Positions 12,152 through 23,573 of a stretch of DNA of 23,796 bases are shown piece after piece. Under the pieces are notes generated by a model. That model was not told where the DNA came from. It saw only the letters and a list, made by a program, of their open reading frames with translations, and ran no database searches. Every line of letters begins with the position of its first letter. The stretch's first letter is position 1. The DNA is from Utricularia gibba (Eukaryota; Streptophyta; Magnoliopsida; Lamiales; Lentibulariaceae), in assembly GCA_002189035.1 (NCBI GenBank), contig NEEC01000340.1, forward strand, positions 1 through 23,796, read 5' to 3'. The position numbers and the translations under genes were made by a program.

Positions 12152-12659
12152 GAAGAGTGCACGAGGCCACCATGAGGTGGTGGCTAGGGACACACCCTTG
12201 GCATTTCACATCGTATGAAGATGTCAAAAATCACATTCGCATCGAGTCAGGTCCCGAGTCACATTTTCGCGAATGTGGTGGCCACTTCGTTGCACATCTG
12301 AAGGCTAATATAAGGCAATCTTTCGAGCATTTGTGCAGCCTCGGACGAACAAGTTCTCAACACGAAAGAAGACCGGCTCGGAACGAGCTTCGAAACGGTA
12401 TGATATGTGCAACATGACTCATCACAAGATTCGCATACGAGTCAGGTCTTGTCATCCGAGTCACATTCGCATCGAATCAGGTGTCCCGAGTCACACTTCG
12501 TTGCACATCTGAAGGCTAATATAAGGCAATCTTTCGAGCATTTTGCAGCCTCGGACGAACAGTTCTCAACACGAAAGAAGACCGCTCGGAACGAGCTTCG
12601 AAACGGTATGATATGTGCAACATGACTCATCACCGTTCGCAAGATATCCACTCGATACC
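12152..12659 (+). repeat. Compound unit (508 bp): two partial copies fused
   Basis: The first body lacks most of unit 50-108: CACCCTTGGCATTTCAC is followed by ATCGTATGAAGATGTCAAAAATC. After CTCATCAC at 12424 it does not proceed to CCGTTCGCAAG. It switches to AAGATTCGCATACGAGTCAGG, that is, back to unit about 122, giving a second partial body. The switch lies at the ATCAC...TTCGCA motif present at both unit 116-127 and 309-321, consistent with microhomology. Confidence 0.85.
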
Positions 12660-14640
12660 GAAGAGTGCACGAGGCCACCATGAGGTGGTGGCTAGGGACA
12701 CACCCTTAAATGATCATCTCGAAATCCAAAATTTCACATCGTCCATGAAATACATACGTCTTGCATGTCAAAAATCACATTCGCATCGAGTCAGGTGTCC
12801 CGAGTCACATTTTCGCGAATGTGGTGGCCACTTCGTTGCACATCTGAAGGCTAATATAAGGCAATCTTTCGAGCATTTGTGCAGCCTCGGACGAACAAGT
12901 TCTCAAACGAAAGAAGACCGGCTCGGAACGAGCTTCGAAACGGTATGATATGTGCAACATGACTCATCACCGCAAGATATCCACTCGATACCGAAGAGTG
13001 CACGAGGCCACCATGAGGTGTGGCTAGGGACACACCCATCTTAAATGATCATCTCGAAATCCAAAATTTCACATCGTCCCATGAAATACATACGTCTTGC
13101 ATGTCAAAAATCACATTCGCATCGAGTCGGTGTCCGAGTCACATTTTCGCGAATGTGGTGGCCACTTCGTTGCACATCTGAAGGCTAATATAAGGCAATC
13201 TTTCGAGCATTTGTGCAGCCGGACGAACAAGTTCTCAACACGAAAGAAGACCGGCTCGGAACGAGCTTCGAACGGTATGATATGTGCAACATGACTCATC
13301 ACCGTTCGCAAGATATCCACTCGATACCGAAGAGTGCACGAGGCCACCATGAGGTGGTGGCTAGGGACACACCAAAATGATCATCTCGAAATCCAAAATT
13401 TCACATCGTCCCATGAAATACATACGTCTTGCATGTCAAAAATCACATTCGCATCGAGTCAGGTGTCCCGAGTCACATTTTCGCGAATGGTGGCCACTTC
13501 GTTGCACATCTGAAGGCTAATATAAGGCAATCTTTCGAGCATTTGTGCAGCTCGGACGAACAAGTTCTCAACACGAAAGAAGACCGGCTCGGAACGAGCT
13601 TCGAAACGGTATGATATGTGCAACATGACTCATCACCGTTCGCAAGATATCCACTCGATACCGAAGAGTGCACGAGGCCACCATGAGGTGGTGGCTAGGG
13701 ACACACCTTAAATGATCATCTCGAAATCCAAATTTCACATCGTCCCATGAAATACATACGTCTTGCATGTCAAAAATCACATTCGCATCGAGTCAGGTGT
13801 CCCGAGTCACATTTTCGCGAATGTGGTGGCCACTTCGTTGCACATCTGAAGGCTAATATAAGGCAATCTTTCGAGCATTTGTGCAGCCTCGGACGAACAA
13901 GTTCTCAACACGAAAGAAGACCGGCTCGGAACGAGCTTCGAAACGGTATGATATGTGCAACATGACTCATCACAAGATATCCACTCGATACCGAAGAGTG
14001 CACGAGGCCACATGAGGTGTGGCTAGGGACACACCAAAATGATCATCTCGAATCCAAATTTCACATCGTCCCATGAAATACATACGTCTTGCATGTCAAA
14101 AATCACATTCGCATCGAGTCAGGTGTCCCGAGTCACATTTTCGCGAATGTGTGGCCACTTCGTTGCACATCTGAAGGCTAATATAAGGCAATCTTTCGAG
14201 CATTTGTGCAGCCTCGGACGAACAAGTTCTCAACACGAAAGAAGACCGGCTCGGAACGAGCTTCGAAACGGTATGATATGTGCAACATGACTCATCACCG
14301 TTCGCAAGATATCCACTCGATACCGAAGAGTGCACGAGGCCACCATGAGGTGGTGGCTAGGGACACACCCTTAAATGATCATCTCGAAATCCAAAATTTC
14401 ACATCGTCCCATGAAATACATACGTCTTGCATGTCAAAATCACATTCGCATCGAGTCAGGTGTCCCGAGTCACATTTTCGCGAATGTGGTGGCCACTTCG
14501 TTGCACATCTGAAGGCTAATATAAGGCAATCTTTCGAGCATTTGTGCAGCTCGGACGAACAAGTTCTCAACACGAAAGAAGACCGGCTCGGAACGAGCTT
14601 CGAAACGGTATGATATGTGCAACATGACTCATCACCATAA
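12660..14640 (+). repeat. Regular satellite block between the two islands
   Basis: Five full copies (starts 12660, 12993, 13329, 13663, 13993; 330-336 bp) and most of a sixth (14325). All are slightly shorter than 339 bp through small indels, for example CATCACCGCAAG and CATCACAAGATATCC with the GTTCGC segment reduced near 12970 and 13972, and GCAGCTCGG with one C missing near 13548 and 14548. The copy at 13663 shares the combined variants ACACCTTAAATG and CCAAATTTC with the distant copy at 7745. Confidence 0.92.
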
Positions 14641-14848
14641 GATATCCACTCGATACCGTCTTGCATGTCAAAATCCATCACATTCCCATGAAATACATAC
14701 GTCTTGCATGTCAAAAATCACATTCGCATCGAGTCAGGTCCCGAGTCACATTTTCGCGAATGTGGCCACTTCGTTGCACATCTGAAGGCTAATATAAGGC
14801 AATCTTTCGTTTGCACGAACAAGTCTGAAAGGCTAACTCATCAAGGCC
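14641..14848 (+). repeat. Second scrambled island
   Basis: After CCACTCGATACC the expected phase mark is missing and the sequence enters the TCTTGCATGTC region directly, skipping about unit 1-100. A partial body follows to AATCTTTCG (about 14809). The tail at 14810-14850 is broken fragments: TTTGCACGAACAAG, TCTGAAAGGCTAA, CTCATCAAGGCCGAATC. Phase marks on either side are 524 bp apart. Confidence 0.87.
14658..14708 (+). repeat. 51-bp rearranged junction, copy B
   Basis: Base-for-base the same as 11652-11702, with GTCTTGCATGTC on both sides of CATCACATTCCC and CATGAAATACATACG. The sequences outside differ: the left side here is CTCGATACC and at copy A is AGATATCAT; the right side here continues as a normal ATGTCAAAAATCAC. 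Confidence 0.88.
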
Positions 14849-17800
14849 GAATCACGAGGCCACCATGAGGTGTGGCTAGGGACACCCCCTTAAATGATCA
14901 TCTCGAAATCCAAATTTCACATCGTCCCATGAAATACATACGCTTGCATGTCAAAAATCACATTCGATCAGTGTCCGAGTCACATTTTCGCGAATGGTGG
15001 CCACTTCGTTGCACATCTGAAGGCTAATATAAGGCAATCTTTCGAGCATTTGTGCAGCCTCGGACGAACAAGTTCTCAAACGAAAGAAGACCGGCTCGGA
15101 ACGAGCTTCGAAACGGTATGATATGTGCAACATGACTCATCACCGTTCGCAAGATATCCACTCGATACCGAAGAGTGCACGAGGCCACCATGAGGTGGTG
15201 GCTAGGGACACACCCTTAAATGATCATCTCGAAATCCAAAATTTCACATCGTCCCATGAAATACATACGTCTTGCATGTCAAAAATCACATTCGCATCGA
15301 GTCAGGTTCCCGAGTCACATTTCGCGAATGTGGTGGCCACTTCGTTGCACATCTGAAGGCTAATATAAGGCAATCTTTCGAGCATTTGTGCAGCCTCGGA
15401 CGAACAAGTTCTCAACACGAAAGAAGACCGGCTCGGAACGAGCTTCGAAACGGTATGATATGTGCAACATGACTCATCACCGTTCGCAAGATATCCACTC
15501 GATACCGAAGAGTGCACGAGGCCACCATGAGGTGGTGGCTAGGGACACACCCTTAAATGATCATCTCGAAATCCAAAATTTCACATCGTCCCATGAAATA
15601 CATACGTCTTGCATGTCAAAAATCACATTCGCATCGAGTCAGGTGTCCCGAGTCACATTTTCGCGAATGTGGTGGCCACTTCGTTGCACATCTGAAGGCT
15701 AATATAAGGCAATCTTTCGAGCATTTGTGCAGCCGGACGAACAAGTTCTCAACACGAAAGAAGACCGGCTCGGAACGAGCTTCGAAACGGTATGATATGT
15801 GCAACATGACTCATCACCGTTCGCAAGATATCCACTCGATACCGAAGAGTGCACGAGGCCACCATGAGGTGGTGGCTAGGGACACACCCTTAAATGATCA
15901 TCTCGAAATCCAAAATTTCACATCGTCCCATGAAATACATACGTCTTGCATGTCAAAAATCACATTCGCATCGAGTCAGGTGTCCCGAGTCACATTTCGC
16001 GAACGTGTGGCCACTTCGTTGCACATCTGAAGGCTAATATAAGGCAATCTTTCGAGCATTTGTGCAGCCTCGGACGAACAAGTTCTCAACACGAAAGAAG
16101 ACCGGCTCGGAACGAGCTTCGAAACGGTATGATATGTGCAACATGACTCATCACCGTTCGCAAGATATCCACTCGATACCGAAGAGTGCACGAGGCCACC
16201 ATGAGGTGGTGGCTAGGGACACACCCTTAAATGATCATCTCGAAATCCAAAATTTCACATCGTCCCATGAAATACATACGTCTTGCATGTCAAAAATCAC
16301 ATTCGCATCGAGTCAGGTGTCCCGAGTCACATTCGCGAACGTGTGGCCACTTCGTTGCACATCTGAAGGCTAATATAAGGCAATCTTTCGAGCATTTGTG
16401 CAGCCTCGACGAACAAGTTCTCAACACGAAAGAAGACCGGCTCGGAACGAGCTTCGAAACGGTATGATATGTGCAACATGACTCATCACCGTTCGCAAGA
16501 TATCCACTCGATACCGAAGAGTGCACGAGGCCACCATGAGGTGGTGGCTAGGGACACACCCTTAAATGATCATCTCGAAATCCAAATTTCACATCGTCCC
16601 ATGAAATACATACGTTTGCATGTCAAAAATCACATTCGCATCGAGTCAGGTGTCCCGAGTCACATTTTCGCGAATTGGTGGCCACTTCGTTGCACATCTG
16701 AAGGCTAATATAAGGCAATCTTTCGAGCATTTGTGCAGCCTCGGACGAACAAGTTCTCAACACGAAAGAAGACCGGCTCGGAACGAGCTTCGAAACGGTA
16801 TGATATGTGCAACATGACTCATCACCGTTCGCAAGATATCCACTCGATACCGAAGAGTGCACGAGGCCACCATGAGGTGGTGGCTAGGACACCCTTAAAT
16901 GATCATCTCGAAATCCAAAATTTCACATCGTCCCATGAAATACATACGTCTTGCATGTCAAAAATCACATTCGCATCGAGTCAGGTGTCCCGAGTCACAT
17001 TTTCGCGAATGTGGTGGCCACTTCGTTGCACATCTGAAGGCTAATATAAGGCAATCTTTCGAGCATTTGTGCAGCTCGGACGAACAAGTTCTCAACACGA
17101 AAGAAGACCGGCTCGGAACGAGCTTCGAACGGTATGATATGTGCAACATGACTCATCACCGTTTGCAAGATATCCACTCGATACCGAAGAGTGCACGAGG
17201 CCACCATGAGGTGTGGCTAGGACACACCCTTCTTAAATGATCATCTCGAAATCCAAATTTCACATCGTCCCATGAAATACATACGTCTTGCATGTCAAAA
17301 ATCACATTCGCATCGAGTCAGGTGTCCCGAGTCACATTTTCGCGAATGTGGTGGCCACTTCGTTGCACATCTGAAGGCTAATATAAGGCAATCTTTCGAG
17401 CATTTGTGCAGCCTCGGACGAACAAGTTCTCAACACGAAAGAAGACCGGCTCGGAACGAGCTTCGAAACGGTATGATATGTGCAACATGACTCATCACCG
17501 TTCGCAAGATATCCACTCGATACCGAAGAGTGCACGAGGCCACCATGAGGTGGTGGCTAGGGACACACCCTTAAATGATCATCTCGAAATCCAAAATTTC
17601 ACATCGTCCATGAATACATATCTTGCATGTCAAAAATCACATTCGCATCGAGTCAGGTGTCCCGAGTCATTCCGCGAATGGTGGCCACTTCGTTGCACAT
17701 CTGAAGGCTAATATAAGGCAATCTTTCGAGCATTTGTGCAGCCTCGGACGAACAAGTTCTCAACACGAAAGAAGACCGCTCGGAACGAGCTTCGAAACGG

Positions 17801-20800
17801 TATGATATGTGCAACATGACTCATCACCGTTCGCAAGATATCCACTCGATACCGAAGAGTGCACGAGGCCACCATGAGGTGGTGGCTAGGGACACACCCT
17901 TAAATGATCATCTCGAAATCCAAAATTTAACATCGTCCCATGAAATACATACGTCTTGCATGTCAAAAATCACATTCGCATCGAGTCAGGTGTCCCGAGT
18001 CACATTTCGCGAATGTGGTGGCCACTTCGTTGCACATCTGAAGGCTAATATAAGGCAATCTTTCGAGCATTTGTGCAGCCTCGGACGAACAAGTTCTCAA
18101 CACGAAAGAAGACCGGCTCGGAACGAGCTTGAAACGGTATGATGTGCAACATGACTCATCACCGTTCGCAAGATATCCACTCGATACCGAAGAGTGCACG
18201 AGGCCACCATGAGGTGGTGGCTAGGGACACACCCTTAAATGATCATCTCGAAATCCAAAATTTCACATCGTCCCATGAAATACATACGTCTTGCATGTCA
18301 AAAATCACATTCGCATCGAGTCAGGTGTCCCGAGTCACATTTTCGCGAATGTGGTGGCCACTTCGTTGCACATCTGAAGGCTAATATAAGGCAATCTTTC
18401 GAGCATTTGTGCAGCCTCGGACGAACAAGTTCTCAACACGAAAGAAGACCGGCTCGGAACGAGCTTCGAAACGGTATGATATGTGCAACATGACTCATCA
18501 CCGTTCAAGATATCCACTCGATACCGAAGAGTGCACGAGGCCACCATGAGGTGGTGGCTAGGGACACACCCTTAAATGATCATCTCGAAATCCAAAATTT
18601 CACATCGTCCATGAAATACATACGTCTTGCATGTCAAAAATCACATTCGCATCGAGTCAGGTGTCCCGAGTCACATTTCGCGAAGTGGTGGCCACTTCGT
18701 TGCACATCTGAAGGCTAATATAAGGCAATCTTTCGAGCATTTGTGCAGCCTCGGACGAACAAGTTCTCAACACGAAAGAAGACCGGCTCGGAACGAGCTT
18801 CGAAACGGTATGATATGTGCAAATGACTCATCACCGTTCGCAAGATATCCACTCGATACCGAAGAGTGCACGAGGCCACCATGAGGTGGTGGCTAGGGAC
18901 ACACCTTAAATGATCATCGAAATCCAAAATTTCACATCGTCCATGAAATACATACGTCTTGCATGTCAAAAATCACATTCGCATCGAGTCAGGTGTCCCG
19001 AGTCACATTTCGCGAATGTGGTGGCCACTTCGTTGCACATCTGAAGGCTAATATAAGGCAATCTTTCGAGCATTTGTGCAGCCTCGGACGAACAAGTTCT
19101 CAACACGAAAGAAGACGGCTCGGAACGAGCTTCGAAACGGTATGATATGTGCAACATGACTCATCACCGTTCGCAAGATATCCACTCGATACCGAAGAGT
19201 GCACGAGGCCACCATGAGGTGGTGGCTAGGGACACACCCTTAAATGATCATCTCGAAATCCAAATTTCACATCGTCCATGAAATACATACGTCTTGCATG
19301 TCAAAAATCACATTCGCATCGAGTCAGGTGTCCCGAGTCACATTTTCGCGAATGTGGTGGCCACTTCGTTGCACATCTGAAGCTAATATAAGGCAATCTT
19401 TCGAGCATTTGTGCAGCCTCGGACGAACAAGTTCTCAACACGAAAGAAGACCGGCTCGGAACGAGCTTCGAAACGGTATGATATGTGCAACATGACTCAT
19501 CACCGTTCGCAAGATATCCACTCGATACCGAAGAGTGCACGAGGCCACATGAGGTGGTGGCTAGGGACACACCCTTAAATGATCATCTCGAAATCCAAAA
19601 TTTCACATCGTCCATGAAATACATACGTCTTGCATGTCAAAATCACATTCGCATCGAGTCAGGTCCCGAGTCACATTTTCGCGAATGTGGTGGCCACTTC
19701 GTTGCACATCTGAAGGCTAATATAAGGCAATCTTTCGAGCATTTGTGCAGCCTCGGACGAACAAGTTCTCAACACGAAAGAAGACCGGCTCGGAACGAGC
19801 TTCGAAACGGTATGATATGTGCAACATGACTCATCACCGTTCGCAAGATATCCACTCGATACCGAAGAGTGCACGAGGCCACCATGAGGTTGTGGCTAGG
19901 GACACACCCTTAAATGATCATCTCGAAATCCAAAATTTCACATCGTCCCATGAAATACATACGTCTTGCATGTCAAAAATCACATTCGCATCGAGTCAGG
20001 TGTCCCGAGTCACATTTTCGCGAACGTGGTGGCCACTTCGTTGCACATCTGAAGGCTAATATAAGGCAATCTTTCGAGCATTTGTGCAGCCTCGGACGAA
20101 CAAGTTCTCAACACGAAAGAAGACCGGCTCGGAACGAGCTTCGAAACGGTATGATATGTGCAACATGACTCATCACCGTTCGCAAGATATCCACTCGATA
20201 CCGAAGAGTGCACGAGGCCACCATGAGGTGGTGGCTAGGGACACACCCCCTTAAATGATCATCTCGAAATCCAAAATTTCACATCGTCCCATGAAATACA
20301 TACGTCTTGCATGTCAAATCACATTCGCATCGAGTCAGGTGTCCCGAGTCACATTTCGCGAATGTGGCCACTTCGTTGCACATCTGAAGGCTAATATAAG
20401 GCAATCTTTCGAGCATTTGTGCAGCCTCGGACGAACAAGTTCTCAACACGAAAGAAGACCGGCTCGGAACGAGCTTCGAAACGGTATGATATGTGCAACA
20501 TGACTCATCACCGTTCGCAAGATATCCACTCGATACCGAAGAGTGCACGAGGCCACCATGAGGTGGTGGCTAGGGACACACCCTTAAATGATCATCTCGA
20601 AATCCAAAATTTCACATCGTCCCATGAAATACATACGTCTTGCATGTCAAAAATCACATTCGCATCGAGTCAGGTGTCCCGAGTCACATTTTCGCGAATG
20701 TGGTGGCCACTTCGTTGCACATCTGAAGGCTAATATAAGGCAATCTTTCGAGCATTTGTGCAGCCTCGGACGAACAAGTTCTCAACACGAAAGAAGACCG

Positions 20801-21004
20801 GCTCGGAACGAGCTTCGAAACGGTATGATATGTGCAACATGACTCATCACCGTTCGCAAGATATCCACTCGATACCGAAGAGTGCACGAGGCCACCATGA
20901 GGTGGTGGCTAGGGACACACCCTTAAATGATCATCTCGAAATCCAAAATTTCACATCGTCCCATGAAATACATACGTCTTGCATGTCAAAAATCACATTC
21001 GCAT

Positions 21005-21025
21005 CGAGTCAGGTGTCCCGAGTCA
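21005..21025 (+). repeat. Direct repeat CGAGTCA with 14-bp offset inside the unit
   Basis: CGAGTCA occurs at unit 129-135 and 143-149. It overlaps a second direct repeat, TCACATT at unit 117-123 and 147-153 (offset 30 bp). These short internal repeats may be remnants of an older, smaller repeat from which the 339-bp unit grew, and they offer microhomology for slippage. Confidence 0.5.
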
Positions 21026-21029
21026 CATT

Positions 21030-21049
21030 TTCGCGAATGTGGTGGCCAC
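21030..21049 (+). other. Two adjacent 8-bp palindromes flanking an indel hotspot
   Basis: TTCGCGAA (unit 154-161) and GTGGCCAC (unit 166-173) lie 4 bp apart. The bases at their junction are among the most variable in the array, with forms such as GCGAATGGTGG, GCGAATTGGTGG, GCGAAGTGGTGG, GCGAGGTGGCC and GCGAATGTGGCC in different copies. The palindromes are certain; a causal link to the indels is inference. Confidence 0.45.
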
Positions 21050-21139
21050 TTCGTTGCACATCTGAAGGCTAATATAAGGCAATCTTTCGAGCATTTGTGC
21101 AGCCTCGGACGAACAAGTTCTCAACACGAAAGAAGACCG

Positions 21140-21152
21140 GCTCGGAACGAGC
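21140..21152 (+). other. Short perfect hairpin in each unit (GCTCG-GAA-CGAGC)
   Basis: A 5-bp stem with a 3-nt loop at unit 264-276, shown here in the reference copy. It is retained in most ordinary copies and is followed directly by the palindrome TTCGAA. The stem is short, so its existence is a sequence fact while any structural role is unproven. Confidence 0.4.
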
Positions 21153-21178
21153 TTCGAAACGGTATGATATGTGCAACA

Positions 21179-21185
21179 TGACTCA
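21179..21185 (+). other. TGACTCA, bZIP-type 7-mer repeated once per unit
   Basis: TGACTCA matches the TGA(C/G)TCA core bound by AP-1/GCN4-class bZIP factors. It occurs at unit 303-309 and is present in nearly every ordinary copy, giving sites spaced about 339 bp apart. A 7-mer arises by chance easily and binding is unproven; repetition simply follows from the satellite. Confidence 0.25.
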
Positions 21186-23573
21186 TCACCGTTCGCAAGA
21201 TATCCACTCGATACCGAAGAGTGCACGAGGCCACCATGAGGTGTGGCTAGGACACACCATCTTAAATGATCATCTCGAAATCCAAAATTTCACATCGTCC
21301 CATGAAATACATACGTCTTGCATGTCAAAAATCACATTCGCATCGAGTCAGGTGTCCCGAGTCACATTTTCGCGAATGTGGTGGCCACTTCGTTGCACAT
21401 CTGAAGGCTAATATAAGGCAATCTTTCGAGCATTTGTGCAGCCTCGGACGAACAAGTTCTCAACACGAAAGAAGACCGGCTCGGAACGAGCTTCGAAACG
21501 GTATGATATGTGCAACATGACTCATCACCGTTCGCAAGATATCCACTCGATACCGAAGAGTGCACGAGGCCACCATGAGGTTGTGGCTAGGACACACCCT
21601 TAAATGATCATCTCGAAATCCAAAATTTCACATCGTCCCATGAAATACATACGTCTTGCATGTCAAAAATCACATTCGCATCGAGTCAGGTGTCCCGAGT
21701 CACATTTTCGCGAACGTGGTGGCCACTTCGTTGCACATCTGAAGGCTAATATAAGGCAATCTTTCGAGCATTTGTGCAGCCTCGGACGAACAAGTTCTCA
21801 ACACGAAAGAAGACCGGCTCGGAACGAGCTTCGAAACGGTATGATATGTGCAACATGACTCATCACCGTTCGCAAGATATCCACTCGATACCGAAGAGTG
21901 CACGAGGCCACCATGAGGTGGTGGCTAGGGACACACCCTTAAATGATCATCTCGAAATCCAAAATTTCACATCGTCCCATGAAATACATACGTCTTGCAT
22001 GTCAAAAATCACATTCGCATCGAGTCAGGTGTCCCGAGTCACATTTTCGCGAATGTGGTGGCCACTTCGTTGCACATCTGAAGGCTAATATAAGGCAATC
22101 TTTCGAGCATTTGTGCAGCCTCGGACGAACAAGTTCTCAACACGAAAGAAGACCGGCTCGGAACGAGCTTCGAAACGGTATGATATGTGCAACATGACTC
22201 ATCACCGTTCGCAAGATATCCACTCGATACCGAAGAGTGCACGAGGCCACCATGAGGTGGTGGCTAGGGACACACCCTTAAATGATCATCTCGAAATCCA
22301 AAATTTCACATCGTCCCATGAAATACATACGTCTTGCATGTCAAAAATCACATTCGCATCGAGTCAGGTGTCCCGAGTCACATTTCGCGAATGTGGTGGC
22401 CACTTCGTTGCACATCTGAAGGCTAATATAAGGCAATCTTTCGAGCATTTGTGCCTCGGACGAACAAGTTCTCAACACGAAAGAAGACCGGCTCGGAACG
22501 AGCTTCGAAACGGTATGATATGTGCAACATGACTCATCACCGTTCGCAAGATATCCACTCGATACCGAAGAGTGCACGAGGCCACCATGAGGTTGTGGCT
22601 AGGGACACACCCCTTAAATGATCATCTCGAAATCCAAAATTTCACATCGTCCATGAAATACATACGTCTTGCATGTCAAATTCGCATCGAGTCAGGTGTC
22701 CCGAGTCACATTTTCGCGAACGTGGTGGCCACTTCGTTGCACATCTGAAGGCTAATATAAGGCAATCTTTCGAGCATTTGTGCAGCCTCGGACGAACAAG
22801 TTCTCAACACGAAAGAAGACCGGCTCGGAACGAGCTTCGAAACGGTATGATATGTGCAACATGACTCATCACCGTTCGCAAGATATCCACTCGATACCGA
22901 AGAGTGCACGAGGCCACCATGAGGTGTGGCTAGGACACACCCTTAAATGATCATCTCGAAATCCAAAATTTCACATCGTCCCATGAAATACATACGTCTT
23001 GCATGTCAAAAATCACATTCGCATCGAGTCAGGTGTCCCGAGTCACATTTTCGCGAATGTGGTGGCCACTTCGTTGCACATCTGAAGGCTAATATAAGGC
23101 AATCTTTCGAGCATTTGTGCAGCCTCGGACGAACAAGTTCTCAACACGAAAGAAGACCGGCTCGGAACGAGCTTCGAAACGGTATGATATGTGCAACATG
23201 ACTCATCACCGTTCGCAAGATATCCACTCGATACCGAAGAGTGCACGAGGCCACCATGAGGTGGTGGCTAGGGACACACCCTTAAATGATCATCTCGAAA
23301 TCCAAAATTTCACATCGTCCCATGAAATACATACGTCTTGCATGTCAAAAATCACATTCGCATCGAGTCAGGTGTCCCGAGTCACATTTTCGCGAACGTG
23401 GTGGCCACTTCGTTGCACATCTGAAGGCTAATATAAGGCAATCTTTCGAGCATTTGTGCAGCCTCGACGAACAAGTTCTCAACACGAAAGAAGACCGGCT
23501 CGGAACGAGCTTCGAAACGGTATGATATGTGCAACATGACTCATCACCGTTCGCAAGATATCCACTCGATACC

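Larger units (their letters stand above)
10450..12659 (+). repeat. Scrambled island within the satellite array
   Basis: The regular period breaks: successive phase marks are 217, 263, 481, 470, 271 and 508 bp apart. Nearly every stretch still reads as monomer words of about 8-30 bp, but words are missing, duplicated or in the wrong order. Long canonical tracts remain at about 10757-11186, 11300-11375, 11430-11565, 11770-11930, 12000-12200, 12230-12424 and 12500-12659. I see no foreign insertion, target-site duplication or coding sequence. It could be a genuine zone of template switching or a badly assembled consensus join. Confidence 0.85.
20877..21215 (+). repeat. Canonical 339-bp monomer (reference copy)
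   Basis: This copy carries the majority base at every site I compared. It appears identical to the copies starting at 9096, 9435, 20538 and 21893. By hand count it has 86 C, 75 G and 23 CpG steps, counting the one across the unit boundary. Unit positions used elsewhere: GTGCAC 6-11, indel-prone GGTGGTGG 25-32, ATGATCAT 51-58, CpG-variable TACG 97-100, TCACATT 117-123 and 147-153, CGAGTCA 129-135 and 143-149, TTCGCGAA 154-161, GTGGCCAC 166-173, hairpin 264-276, TTCGAA 277-282, TGACTCA 303-309, GATATC 323-328. All six frames are closed by stops within about one unit. Confidence 0.95.
14849..23573 (+). repeat. Regular satellite block, 26 copies, most uniform near its right end
   Basis: Twenty-six successive copies of 321-339 bp; only the first (14849, 321 bp) falls below 329 bp. 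Copies at 20538, 20877 and 21893 appear identical to each other and to 9096 and 9435. Remaining variation is mostly TTTT/TTT before CGCG, GGTGGTGG/GGTGTGG, GGGAC/GGAC, and C/T at GAACG/GAATG (the C form at 15844, 16181, 19864, 21555, 22567, 23236). No interruption, gene or foreign insertion is seen. Confidence 0.94.

Noticed and set aside
10450-12659. Transposon insertion explaining the irregular region
   Set aside because: Almost all of it is made of monomer words. There are no terminal repeats, target-site duplication or transposase frames.
21053-21068. CENP-B box-like word TTCGTTGCACATCTGA in each unit
   Set aside because: It shares the first seven bases of the mammalian CENP-B box, but the essential CGGG part is absent, so I do not call it.
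21073-21079. TATA-like TATAAGG as a promoter
   Set aside because: One short A/T-rich word with no supporting initiator, start site or transcript; expected by chance in a 339-bp unit.
20877-21215. Enrichment of palindromic six- and eight-base sites as a functional signal
   Set aside because: I find about seven 6-bp palindromes per unit, against roughly five expected by chance. Three 8-bp palindromes is a slight excess, too weak for a claim.
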